Shown: positions 13,912 to 21,353, numbered from the stretch's first letter. The stretch is 39,327 nucleotides of DNA from CAURNT01 sp963526495 (GCA_963526495.1 CAURNT010000009.1:1-39327); one strand, 5' to 3'. Notes: generated by a model not told the origin, from the sequence alone. Translations and numbers: made by a program.

Positions 13912-14630
13912 GAAAAATAGTTGAAATAAAAACTAAAGAAGAAAAGAAGATAGAAAAAAAGTTGAAGCAAACACCAAGCATTACCGATGAAAAAGTAAAA
14001 GAAAAATTACAATTTTCTAAATATATAATGTTATTAACTTTCTTTAATGGAGAAATAAAAAAAGTATTTAGGTATAAAAATATTAATTTAGGAAATTACC
14101 GAAAAGAAATAAAAGAACCTTTAGAACTTCAAAATACAGTATTTACTGTTGATTGTTTTAAAACTGAAATTATATTATTTGCTTCTATTTGGAATGCTTT
14201 ATGTACTCAAGAAGAATTAGATTTTGAAAAAGGAACGGTAATAATAGGAATTTCAAGGAATACAAGTTTAAAAAAATTAGTAGAAAAAGAAATAAAAATA
14301 GTAAAAGCTAAATATGAATTATTTTTATTTGAATATATACAAGATATAAAAGATATAGATTTACTAACACATATATTTAGATTTTTAACATTAACAGCAA
14401 TTTGTGAATTAGCTAGAAAATATATAGAAGAAGTACCAAGAGAAGAGTTGTTAAAGTTTCATACAGCTAAAGAAGTAAGAAATCTAAAAACGATATTAAC
14501 AAAATTTATAAATAGAATACCTTATATTTTAAAAATGATTTCAGGAAGAGATAATGTAACAGAATTTAAAGTTAAATCTGTTTTAGAAATGTTTGGTAAT
14601 ACAAAATATAATATTAAAGAAATAGTGTAA
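13908..14630 (+). CDS. Hypothetical helical protein, 240 aa
   Basis: A 240-residue protein with a lysine/glutamate-rich N-terminus, a central region TVIIGISRNTSLKKLVEKEIK and a helical C-terminal half (FLTLTAICELARKYIEEVPREE). No motif or family is recognised. TTGGAG lies eight bases ahead of the ATG, which overlaps the upstream stop. It is the largest unknown of the middle region. Confidence 0.55.
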   Translation: MRKIVEIKTKEEKKIEKKLKQTPSITDEKVKEKLQFSKYIMLLTFFNGEIKKVFRYKNINLGNYRKEIKEPLELQNTVFTVDCFKTEIILFASIWNALCTQEELDFEKGTVIIGISRNTSLKKLVEKEIKIVKAKYELFLFEYIQDIKDIDLLTHIFRFLTLTAICELARKYIEEVPREELLKFHTAKEVRNLKTILTKFINRIPYILKMISGRDNVTEFKVKSVLEMFGNTKYNIKEIV

Positions 14631-14644
14631 TGGGAGGTAATTTA

Positions 14645-14950
14645 TTGAATAAGTATAAACCAGCTAAATATAAGATTGTAGATTGGGAGTTAAGATATAA
14701 AAAAGCTAAAGATTGGATTACTTTTAATGATTTATTAATAATACTAGAAGATGCTCCTGAAAAAGCTCAATTAAAATTAGAACAAATTTTAACTGAAAAG
14801 ACTAACTGTAATAATAAAAAACTTGAAATGTTAAGGGTTTCTTCTAATTTTATTGTAATAAATGAAATGATAAAATCGCTAAAACAATACATACGGCTTG
14901 AAAAAAATAAAAATGTTTGTGGTGCTAGAATAAGAAAGTCAGAAAGTTAA
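14645..14950 (+). CDS. Hypothetical protein with TTG start, 101 aa
   Basis: A 101-residue protein (YKPAKYKIVDWELRYKKAKDW, then NDLLIILEDAPEKAQ) with no recognised family. GGGAGG at 14632-14637 is spaced seven bases from this TTG. An in-frame ATG at 14630 overlaps that ribosome site and is less likely. It directly precedes the late-regulator gene, a place where small packaging-control or transcription proteins often occur. Confidence 0.55.
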   Translation: MNKYKPAKYKIVDWELRYKKAKDWITFNDLLIILEDAPEKAQLKLEQILTEKTNCNNKKLEMLRVSSNFIVINEMIKSLKQYIRLEKNKNVCGARIRKSES

Positions 14951-14960
14951 GGGTGAATTT

Positions 14961-15386
14961 TTGAATAATAAAGATTTTAGTTATATCTATATTGAAGATA
15001 TGTTGAAATATTATAATAATTATAAAAAGAAAATTGCATATTTTAAATTAAGACTTGAAAATATTGAAAGAATGGTATTTAAGGCTAATAACGGATATGA
15101 TAAACTTTCAGTTCAATCTACACATTTTTATAAAGATAGATTGGAAAAAATAGAAGATATTAAAGAATGGCTTGAAAATAAGATTGTTATATATGAATTT
15201 ATAGTTTTAAAGATAGAACAGGCTTTAAATGTAATAAAAAATGACAAATATTATATAATTATAAAAATGATATTTATTGAATGTAAATCACAAATTAAAG
15301 TTGCCAAAATATTAGGATTATCTGTAGGAAAAGTTAATCAAGAGAAAAAAAGATTAATAGATATTATGAAAAATATTAGGGTATAG
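14961..15386 (+). CDS. RinA/ArpU-like late transcription regulator
   Basis: A 141-residue protein with TTG start. It has a long amphipathic helical N-terminal half (YYNNYKKKIAYFKLRLENIE) and a C-terminal sigma-factor-like helix-turn-helix (IIIKMIFIECKSQIKVAKILGLSVGKVNQEKKRL). The architecture and position as the last early gene before the terminase match RinA/ArpU-type regulators that activate late operons. No database comparison was possible, so the assignment is to type only. A hairpin terminator overlaps its stop codon. Confidence 0.72.
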   Translation: MNNKDFSYIYIEDMLKYYNNYKKKIAYFKLRLENIERMVFKANNGYDKLSVQSTHFYKDRLEKIEDIKEWLENKIVIYEFIVLKIEQALNVIKNDKYYIIIKMIFIECKSQIKVAKILGLSVGKVNQEKKRLIDIMKNIRV

Positions 15387-15403
15387 TTAATCTATACCCT
15401 TTT
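15379..15403 (+). terminator. Terminator of the early operon
   Basis: GGGTATAG-TTAAT-CTATACCC followed by TTTT. The 8-bp perfect stem contains the stop of the late regulator, and the loop plus second arm contain the end of the opposing small gene, so it sits exactly at the convergent junction. The U tract favours plus-strand termination. Confidence 0.85.
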
Positions 15404-15578
15404 CTAATTCTTTGATTTTTTCTTTAATCATAGATTTTAATTCTTCAAGTTTTTCAATACTATCAGTTTGTCTAATAAACATTTTAGCAGTTCTCATATA
15501 GTTTTGTAACTTTTCTTTTTCTTTGTTTTTCTCATAATATTTTTTTTTAGCTTTTATTTGGGCCTCTGTTAGTGGCAT
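15387..15578 (-). CDS. Small basic helical protein (63 aa), last gene of minus-strand module
   Basis: A 63-residue lysine/glutamate-rich protein beginning MPLTEAQIKAKKKYYEKNKE and ending in a heptad-like helix (KLEELKSMIKEKIKELEKG). Short phage proteins with this 'AKKKYYEKNKEK' start are common near terminase genes but have no assigned function. GAAAGGAT lies eight bases before the ATG and overlaps the end of the upstream tiny membrane gene, indicating one transcript. It converges on the late-regulator gene. Confidence 0.65.
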   Translation of the reverse strand: MPLTEAQIKAKKKYYEKNKEKEKLQNYMRTAKMFIRQTDSIEKLEELKSMIKEKIKELEKGID

Positions 15579-15591
15579 TAGTATATCCTTT

Positions 15592-15738
15592 CTATTTGAA
15601 TAAAATATAAATTATAATTAATGTAGTTGCTATCAATATTATATAATCTTTTAATGTCCATTTTTTTTTGAAAACATTAAGATTAATATTGAAATTCATA
15701 CCTAAAAATTTAAAATTGTATTTCTTTTTCATATTCAT
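15592..15738 (-). CDS. Tiny membrane protein (48 aa), middle gene of minus-strand module
   Basis: A minus-strand frame of 46 to 57 codons depending on the start (ATG at 15732, 15738 or 15765; none has a good ribosome site). The conserved-looking part is YNFKFLGMNFNINLNVFKKK followed by one hydrophobic helix (DYIILIATTLIIIYILFK) to the C-terminus. The asparagine-rich NINLNV stretch before the helix repeats the NINVNV of the upstream neighbour, suggesting related proteins. Function unknown. Confidence 0.55.
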   Translation of the reverse strand: MNMKKKYNFKFLGMNFNINLNVFKKKWTLKDYIILIATTLIIIYILFK

Positions 15739-15752
15739 TAAATGGGTTAGAC

Positions 15753-15778
15753 GGGGTATTTTCATACCCCTTTTTTTT
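15753..15778 (+). terminator. Strong plus-strand terminator between the convergent modules
   Basis: GGGGTAT-TTTC-ATACCCC followed by eight T. It is a textbook intrinsic terminator on the plus strand and would stop any early-operon read-through into the antisense of the minus-strand module. On the minus strand the same hairpin lies between two tiny genes, without a T tract, and could shape translation of the second. Confidence 0.85.
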
Positions 15779-15905
15779 AATTAGAACACTTGACAACTAA
15801 TATAATTAGTAGTAATATTAGATATACGGTTTTGTTTATATCTACATTCACATTAATGTTCCAATTAATATTTGTGTTTGTAGATTTTTTATTTTTCTTA
15901 CCCAT
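15777..15905 (-). CDS. Tiny membrane protein (42 aa), first gene of minus-strand module
   Basis: A 42-residue protein with a near-perfect ribosome site (AAAGGAGGTAAAA then ATG). It has a basic start (MGKKNKKSTN), an asparagine-rich beta-like stretch TNINWNINVNVDIN, one membrane helix (TVYLILLLIILVV) and a KCSN end. Its promoter is near consensus and contains a 14-bp palindrome. No family is recognised. The features would fit a small membrane-active peptide or accessory factor, but function is unknown. Confidence 0.7.
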   Translation of the reverse strand: MGKKNKKSTNTNINWNINVNVDINKTVYLILLLIILVVKCSN

Positions 15906-15928
15906 TTTTACCTCCTTTCTACATTTAT

Positions 15929-15957
15929 ATTATATACCGTATACGGTAAAAAGTCAA
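15929..15957 (-). promoter_or_regulatory. Promoter with palindromic operator in its spacer
   Basis: Read on the minus strand: TTGACT, 17-base spacer, TATAAT. The perfect 14-bp palindrome TACCGTATACGGTA occupies spacer positions next to the -10 box, so a bound repressor would block polymerase directly. This palindrome differs from the TCGTT motif of the immunity region, so a separate regulator is implied. A half-site TATACGGT also occurs at 15823-15830 within the first gene. Confidence 0.85.
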
Positions 15958-16017
15958 TAGTTTTTTTAAAAATATTAATATATTTTTCTTTAGGTCTTCA
16001 AAATGAATGTCAAGTGT

Positions 16018-16048
16018 GTTAATATGTTAATATAGAGAAAATCTATAT
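16018..16048. repeat. Direct repeat and small hairpin in the pre-late region
   Basis: GTTAATAT occurs twice head-to-tail (16018, 16026) and overlaps a 7-bp hairpin ATATAGA-GAAAA-TCTATAT. It is in the gap between the minus-strand module and the late genes (about 350 bases without a clear gene), where the late-regulator binding site and late promoter are expected. No convincing plus-strand promoter was found here; assignment is speculative. Confidence 0.3.
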
Positions 16049-16071
16049 AGCCACAAATATTTTCAAGTTAT

Positions 16072-16103
16072 AAAGAGATAGCTGACTTACTATCTCTTTT
16101 TTA
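16072..16103 (+). terminator. Terminator ahead of the late operon
   Basis: AAAGAGATAG-CTGACTTA-CTATCTCTTT, a perfect 10-bp stem running into TTTT. It points the same way as the terminase genes and lies about 150 bases before them, so it would end a short leader transcript unless bypassed. Confidence 0.85.
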
Positions 16104-16148
16104 TTTAGATAAAATAGTACAAAATGCTTATGAATAGCGAGTTTGAAA

Positions 16149-16196
16149 GGTACTTTGGCACAAGTAAATGCTTCGAGGGTCTGGCGAACCCCGAGC
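16149..16196. other. GC-rich island before the terminase, candidate cos site
   Basis: This 48-base stretch is about 56% G+C (counted by hand: 27 of 48) in a genome that is otherwise very AT-rich. It contains the imperfect hairpin CGAGGGT/ACCCCG. It lies 57 bases before the small terminase gene, where lambda-like phages carry cos. A 32-codon frame (16124-16222) crosses it, but its codons end in G or C, unlike every gene here, so selection on DNA sequence rather than protein is more likely. Cos identity is inference. Confidence 0.5.
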
Positions 16197-16252
16197 TTTA
16201 TTTATTTTTAAAAAAATTTTAACTTTTATTCCATTCCTAAGGAGGTGTTATA

Positions 16253-16813
16253 ATGATAAAAGAAAATGTAACTACAACATCAACTGAATTAGCTAATTTA
16301 TTTGGTGTTTCTGATAGACATATTCGTGATTTAGCTGTTGAAGGTTATATCGTAAGAACGGAACGTGGAAAATATTATTTGTTTGAAAGTATTAAAGGTT
16401 ATATTAAATATTTAGAAGACAGAAATAGTGCACCATCGGATTTAAAAGAAGCAAAAATTAAAGAAGAAATTGAAAGACTAAAAAAAGATACTGAACTTAA
16501 GAAATTAAGAATACAAGAAATGAAAAATCAATTACATTCAGCGGATACAATTAAAGAAGTGATGGTTAATATGCTTATGAATATGAAAGGAAAACTTTTA
16601 TCTATATCAAATAAGTTAGCACCATTGATAATTGGAATGGATAATTTAGGAGAAATACAAGATGCAATACAATCTGAGATATTAGAATCTTTAGAAGAAT
16701 TAAGCGACTATGATTCAGAATTATTTAAAAGTAAGAAATTTATAGAAATAGATGAGGAGATTGAAGAAATTGAACAACAAAGAAAAAAAGGAAGACCTAA
16801 AAAAAGTAAATAA
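16253..16813 (+). CDS. terS: Terminase small subunit (lambda Nu1-like)
   Basis: A 186-residue Nu1-type small terminase that recognises the packaging site and loads the large subunit. The N-terminal winged helix-turn-helix is at about 8-50 (TSTELANLFGVSDRHIRDLAVEGYI). A charged coiled coil (60-100) mediates assembly, and the C-terminus is acidic then basic (KKGRPKKSK). Length is close to lambda Nu1. The end overlaps the large-subunit gene by 62 bases. It is preceded by TAAGGAGGTG and by the GC-rich candidate cos region. Confidence 0.88.
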   Translation: MIKENVTTTSTELANLFGVSDRHIRDLAVEGYIVRTERGKYYLFESIKGYIKYLEDRNSAPSDLKEAKIKEEIERLKKDTELKKLRIQEMKNQLHSADTIKEVMVNMLMNMKGKLLSISNKLAPLIIGMDNLGEIQDAIQSEILESLEELSDYDSELFKSKKFIEIDEEIEEIEQQRKKGRPKKSK

Positions 16814-18578
16814 ACTTTTTGTTGAGATATTAAGTGTATTAAAACCACCTCCAAAATTAACTATAGATACTTGGGCTGATAAATATAGAATGTTATCAAC
16901 CAAAACCTCAGCTGAACCAGGGAGATGGAATACAAACCGTGTCCCTTTTCAGAGAGAGGTTATGAAAGCAATATCTGATAAAAAAACTGAAAAAGTTGTT
17001 ATGATGTATGGAGCACAACTTTCTAAAACTGAAATATTAATGAATACATTTGGATATTATGCAGATTATGATCCTGCTCCTATTATGTTTTTAATGCCAA
17101 CAAAAGATATGGCTAGAGATTTTTCAAGTACAAGGTTAAACGATATGATACTGACTACACCACAATTAAAAAATAAAATAATTGATAATGATAGTGCACG
17201 TGATACTAAAACACAAAAAGAATTTTCAGGTGGATATATAGTGCTAACAGGTAGTAATTCAGCAGCTGAACTTTCAAGTAGACCTATTAGGATTTTGTTA
17301 GCCGATGAGGTTGATAGATTTCCTAGTGATGTTGGTGGAGAAGGAGATCCTTTAAATCTTGCAATAGAAAGAACTAAAACCTTTTGGAATAAAAAAATTG
17401 TATTAACTAGTACACCAACAATTAAAGGTGAATCAAGAATAGAGCAAGAATATGAAAATAGTACAAGGGAAGAATATTATATACCTTGTCCTAAATGTGG
17501 AAGTTTACATAGGTTAGAATGGAAAAATATTATTTTTGAACCAATCGGTCATAAATGTTCGCATTGCTTAGAAATATCAACTGAGTATGAATGGAAAAAA
17601 CAATTAATAAATGGAGAATGGATAGCTAATAATACTGATATTGATCCATATCAAGTTAGAGGATTTCATATTTCAGAGCTTTATTCTCCGTTTTCAAGTT
17701 GGAGCTCTATTATAAAAAAGTTTCATAATTCACGTGGTGATGTTCAATTAATGAAAGTATTTACAAATACAACATTAGGAGAAACATTTGAAGAAAAAAG
17801 AGATAAGTTAGATTATTTAGAAATAGAAAAAAGAAAAGAACATTACGGAACAGAAATACCTGATGAAGTAAATGTGTTGACAGCAGGAGTTGATGTTCAA
17901 GATGATAGATTAGAATGTGAAGTTGTAGGTTGGGGGGCTGAAGAAGAAAGTTGGGGGATTTATTATAAAGTATTTATTGGAAATCCATCTGAAACACATG
18001 TTTGGAATCAATTAGATAGATTTTTAGATAAAGAATTTAGTTATAGTGATGGAAATAAAATAAAAATATTATGTACTTGTATTGATACAGGAGGACATTA
18101 TACAGATGAAGCTTATAGTTTTATAAAACCTAGAGAAATTAGAAGAATATTTGGAATTAAAGGGTCAAGTACACCAGGACAAGCATTTTTAAAAAGACCA
18201 ACTAAAACTAATAAAGGGCAAATTTCATTATTTGTTATTGGTACAGATACTGGTAAAGAAACTATAATGTCAAGATTAAAAATAGATATGAAAGGCCCTA
18301 GATATATGCACTTTCCAGATAATATAGAAAGAGGTTATGATGAAACTTATTTTAAAGGATTAACTTCGGAAGTAAAAACTACAGTATGGACTAAAGGAGT
18401 TAAAAAGATACAATGGAAAACGATAGGAACTAGAAGAAATGAGCCTTTAGATCTTAGAAACTATAATTATGCAGCACTCAAAATTGCAAATCCTGATTTA
18501 TCAAAAAAATATGTTAGTGAAGATTATAATAAAAAAATGTTGCCAAGAGGAAGAAGGACAATATCAAGAGGTTTATAG
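16752..18578 (+). CDS. terL: Terminase large subunit (lambda gpA family)
   Basis: A 608-residue GpA-type packaging ATPase and endonuclease. The deviant Walker A MYGAQLSKTE is at about 85-94, and Walker B ILLADEVDRFP at 181-191 is typical. A four-cysteine zinc knuckle (Cys246/249 and Cys269/272) and the C-terminal nuclease acids (Asp381 in TAGVDVQDDR, and the CIDTGGHYTDEA segment) follow. This ATG overlaps terS strongly; two in-frame TTG codons just downstream are alternative starts. It is followed by an intrinsic-terminator-like hairpin. Confidence 0.95.
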   Translation: MRRLKKLNNKEKKEDLKKVNKLFVEILSVLKPPPKLTIDTWADKYRMLSTKTSAEPGRWNTNRVPFQREVMKAISDKKTEKVVMMYGAQLSKTEILMNTFGYYADYDPAPIMFLMPTKDMARDFSSTRLNDMILTTPQLKNKIIDNDSARDTKTQKEFSGGYIVLTGSNSAAELSSRPIRILLADEVDRFPSDVGGEGDPLNLAIERTKTFWNKKIVLTSTPTIKGESRIEQEYENSTREEYYIPCPKCGSLHRLEWKNIIFEPIGHKCSHCLEISTEYEWKKQLINGEWIANNTDIDPYQVRGFHISELYSPFSSWSSIIKKFHNSRGDVQLMKVFTNTTLGETFEEKRDKLDYLEIEKRKEHYGTEIPDEVNVLTAGVDVQDDRLECEVVGWGAEEESWGIYYKVFIGNPSETHVWNQLDRFLDKEFSYSDGNKIKILCTCIDTGGHYTDEAYSFIKPREIRRIFGIKGSSTPGQAFLKRPTKTNKGQISLFVIGTDTGKETIMSRLKIDMKGPRYMHFPDNIERGYDETYFKGLTSEVKTTVWTKGVKKIQWKTIGTRRNEPLDLRNYNYAALKIANPDLSKKYVSEDYNKKMLPRGRRTISRGL

Positions 18579-18601
18579 AGAGTACAACTCTCTATTTTTT
18601 T
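18575..18601 (+). terminator. Terminator-like hairpin inside the late operon
   Basis: ATAGAGAG-TACAA-CTCTCTAT with seven T at its end, overlapping the terL stop codon. It sits between terL and the head genes that must be co-expressed with it, so it should act as a partial attenuator or be overridden by antitermination. Confidence 0.8.
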
Positions 18602-18615
18602 ATAAAGGAGGTTAG

Positions 18616-18837
18616 ATGTTCACAAAAGAAGAATGTAAACAAATGATAGATTTATATATTGAAGCGGAAAAGTCCATTCTAACAGGTAAAAGGTACAAAA
18701 TAGGTACGAGAGAACTTGAAAGAGAAGATTTGGATGATGTAGTCAAGCATAGAGTTGAATGGGAAAGAAGATTACAAATTTTAGAAAATGGCGGTAAAAG
18801 TCGGAAAATAAGAGGAATTATTCCTAGAGATTTATAG
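18616..18837 (+). CDS. Small head-completion protein (DUF6148/gpW-like position)
   Basis: A 73-residue helical protein between terminase and portal, the place of lambda gpW. The pattern FTKEECKQMIDLYIEAEKSILTGKRYKIGTRELEREDLDDV resembles the DUF6148 group of phage head-tail joining proteins: two helices with a 'tGk-x-y-x-iG-r-x-l' turn. AAAGGAGG gives the start. A structural role at the portal is inferred from position and pattern. Confidence 0.7.
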   Translation: MFTKEECKQMIDLYIEAEKSILTGKRYKIGTRELEREDLDDVVKHRVEWERRLQILENGGKSRKIRGIIPRDL

Positions 18838-18847
18838 AGGTGATAAT

Positions 18848-20392
18848 ATGAATTTTATTGATAAAATAATAAAAGTAGTTTCTCCTAAAAGTGCTTTAGA
18901 AAGAGTAAAGGCAAGAGAACAACTAAGGATTTATAATAAAGGTTATGGAGAACATGGTGCGAGCACTAGGAAAAAATCGTTGCAAGGTTGGATTTCTAGT
19001 TTAGGTGGTCCTAAAAGTGATATATACCAGTATAAAGATAGATTAGTATCAAGATCTAGAGATTTGTATATGGGCTCTCCGATTGCTAGAAGTGCAATGA
19101 ATACACTACAAACTAATGTTATTGGCGGAGGATTAAAATTAAAAGCAGCAATTGATGTTAATTTATTAAATTTAACTGTTGAAGAAAGTGAAAAATTAGA
19201 AAATAGAATAGAAAAAGAATTTAATTTATGGACTGATTCAAAAATTGACCAAACAGGATTACTTGATTTTTATCAAGTACAAAACTTAGTTTTTTTAACA
19301 ACGTTATTAAATGGAGAATGTTTTATTCAACTTACATATTTTGATACGCCTGATAATCCATACGGATTAAAATTAAATATTATAGAACCTGATATGGTAA
19401 TGACTCCAAGAGAATTGAGCAATGACCCAACTGTTATAGAAGGAGTTAAAGTAGATTCTAATAATAGAATACAAGGTTATTATGTATTAGATAAACATCC
19501 TAATGATCCTAATATAAAAAATGAAACTAGATATATTCCTATTTATGGTAGTGAAGGACAATTAAATATAATTCATTTGGCATTAATTGAAAGACCAGGA
19601 CAGGTGAGGGGTGTACCTATTCTCTCTCCAGTGATGGAATCATTGAAACAATTAGATAGATATACTGATGCGGAATTAATGAGCGCAGTTATTAGTTCTA
19701 TGCTAACTGTATTTATTGAAACTGATGGAATAGAGCAAGCGAGCATGGGAGAATTAAGTAATATAGAAGAAGGAGATAGAATTGATACATCGGGGAATAA
19801 TTTAGAATTAGGAACTGGAGCTATTGTTGAACTCAATCCAGGAGAAAAAATAAATACAGTAAATCCTACGAGACCTAATGCACAATTTGACCCATTTATG
19901 GTTTCAATATTAAGACAAGTAGGCTCAAGTCTTGGAATACCTTATGAATTGTTAGTAATGAATTTTACAAGTAGTTATTCAGCAAGTCGTGCAGCAATGT
20001 TAGAAGCTTGGAAGAATTTTAGAAAACGAAGAGAATGGTTGGCTCGTAATTTTTGTCAAATAGTTTATGAAGAGTGGTTAAGAGAAGCAACACTACTAAA
20101 AAGAATAAATATAAATGATTATGAAAGTGATATGTTAATAAAAAAAGCATATAGTAATGCAATTTGGAATGGACCTTCACAAGGACAAATAGATCCATTA
20201 AAAGAAGTTAATGCAGCAATTACAAGAATAAATAATGGATTATCAACTAGAACTCGAGAAACAGCAGAGTTAAATGGTGGTGATTTTGAACAAAATATAA
20301 GAATAATTGCTAGAGAAAATGAAATTTTAAAACAAAAGGAGGTGATATTAAATGGACAAACAGTTGAACATGTGGAATCTGACGAAGAATAA
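18848..20392 (+). CDS. Portal protein (lambda gpB family)
   Basis: A 514-residue lambda-type portal, the dodecameric ring through which DNA enters and leaves the capsid. Family features include an N-terminal KGYGEHGASTRKKSLQGW, RDLYMGSPIARSAMNTLQTNVIGGGLKL, the LIERPGQVRGVPILSPVMESLKQLDRYTDAEL helix region and GIPYELLVMNFTSSYSASRAA. Length is similar to lambda gpB. The 3' end overlaps the protease gene by 41 bases and contains that gene's ribosome site. Confidence 0.93.
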   Translation: MNFIDKIIKVVSPKSALERVKAREQLRIYNKGYGEHGASTRKKSLQGWISSLGGPKSDIYQYKDRLVSRSRDLYMGSPIARSAMNTLQTNVIGGGLKLKAAIDVNLLNLTVEESEKLENRIEKEFNLWTDSKIDQTGLLDFYQVQNLVFLTTLLNGECFIQLTYFDTPDNPYGLKLNIIEPDMVMTPRELSNDPTVIEGVKVDSNNRIQGYYVLDKHPNDPNIKNETRYIPIYGSEGQLNIIHLALIERPGQVRGVPILSPVMESLKQLDRYTDAELMSAVISSMLTVFIETDGIEQASMGELSNIEEGDRIDTSGNNLELGTGAIVELNPGEKINTVNPTRPNAQFDPFMVSILRQVGSSLGIPYELLVMNFTSSYSASRAAMLEAWKNFRKRREWLARNFCQIVYEEWLREATLLKRININDYESDMLIKKAYSNAIWNGPSQGQIDPLKEVNAAITRINNGLSTRTRETAELNGGDFEQNIRIIARENEILKQKEVILNGQTVEHVESDEE

Positions 20393-21353
20393 AGATAATA
20401 GTGCAGATTTAATATTATATGGAGATATAGGTGATAGTTGGTTAGATGATGTATCAAGTAAAGATATAGCTAATGAATTAAAAAATTTAGATGTATCCAC
20501 TATTAATTTGAGAATAAATTCTGGTGGTGGTGATGTATTTGCTGCTATAGCTATATCTAATTTACTTAAAAATCATAAAGCTAATGTTATAGCTCATATA
20601 GATGGTCTAGCAGCAAGCGCTGCAACGATTATAACGAGTGCTTGTGATAAAGTTATAATGCCTAAGAATGCATTGTTTATGATACATAATCCATGGACTG
20701 TGGTAGGTGGAGAAGCTAAAGATATGATAAAGACTGCAGAACAATTAGATAAGGTTAAAAACTCTATAATCAACACTTATAAATCTAAAACAAATTTAGA
20801 AATAGAAGAAATTTCAAAACTAATGGATGAAGAAACTTGGCTTGATCCGTATGAGGCTAAAGAAAAAGGATTTATTGATGAAATATCTGATGAAGAAAAT
20901 ATTGAAGTGATAGAAAATAAATTAATAGTAAATTCAATAGCATTAGATTTTTCTAAATTTAAAAATAGCTATAATAAAAAACTGAAAATTAAAAATGAGG
21001 AGGAAAAAATAGTGAATAAAGAAGAATTTAAAAATAAGTACCCTGAACTTTATGAAGAAATAAAAAACGAAGGTATATTACAAGAAAGAACAAGAATAAA
21101 AGAAATTGATGAATTAGGAATTAATAATGAAATAATAACTAATGCGAAGTTTGTTGAAATATTAGATGTGAAAGATGTTGCTATAAAATTAATTAAAGAT
21201 AAGTCAGTTAATATAGTAGAAGGAGATTCTAAACTTGAGAATATAAAAAATTCAAATAAAGTGATAGTTAATACATTAAAAGATGAAGATAATGATATTA
21301 GATTTTCTAATATGGTATTAAATTCAATAAAATTATTAGGAGGTAATAAATAA
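20352..21353 (+). CDS. ClpP-like capsid maturation protease with C-terminal scaffold
   Basis: A 333-residue serine protease-scaffold fusion, the functional counterpart of lambda gpC. The ClpP-fold domain (about 15-185) shows NSGGGDVFAAIAI (oxyanion region), nucleophile Ser89 in DGLAASAATI and His112 in FMIHNPW; the third catalytic acid is expected near residues 159-165 (DEETWLD). The region after about 215 is charged and helical, as in scaffolds. AAGGAGGTGA precedes the ATG. An internal start would give the scaffold alone. Confidence 0.9.
   Translation: MDKQLNMWNLTKNKDNSADLILYGDIGDSWLDDVSSKDIANELKNLDVSTINLRINSGGGDVFAAIAISNLLKNHKANVIAHIDGLAASAATIITSACDKVIMPKNALFMIHNPWTVVGGEAKDMIKTAEQLDKVKNSIINTYKSKTNLEIEEISKLMDEETWLDPYEAKEKGFIDEISDEENIEVIENKLIVNSIALDFSKFKNSYNKKLKIKNEEEKIVNKEEFKNKYPELYEEIKNEGILQERTRIKEIDELGINNEIITNAKFVEILDVKDVAIKLIKDKSVNIVEGDSKLENIKNSNKVIVNTLKDEDNDIRFSNMVLNSIKLLGGNK
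21012..21353 (+). CDS. Nested scaffold protein from an internal GTG start
   Basis: Within the protease gene, GAGGAGG (20997-21003) lies eight bases before an in-frame GTG. Initiation there would yield a 113-residue protein beginning NKEEFKNKYPELYEE and consisting only of the scaffold region, just as lambda Nu3 arises inside gene C. The strong ribosome site inside a coding region is the direct evidence; production of the shorter protein is inference. Confidence 0.65.
   Translation: MNKEEFKNKYPELYEEIKNEGILQERTRIKEIDELGINNEIITNAKFVEILDVKDVAIKLIKDKSVNIVEGDSKLENIKNSNKVIVNTLKDEDNDIRFSNMVLNSIKLLGGNK

Noticed and set aside
15790..15818. Plus-strand TTGACA with TAATAT 17 bases on, a possible late promoter
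   Set aside because: The -10 match is poor, it lies inside a well-supported minus-strand micro-gene, and the expected late promoter should be nearer the terminase; kept only as a weak possibility.
16124..16222. 32-codon frame before terS (MLMNSEFERYF...) as a gene
   Set aside because: No ribosome site, and its G/C-ending codons differ from all neighbours; better explained as DNA-level constraint.
16721..16903. Minus-strand frame opposite the terS/terL junction
   Set aside because: Low-complexity Phe/Leu/Ser translation of an A-rich strand; a shadow.
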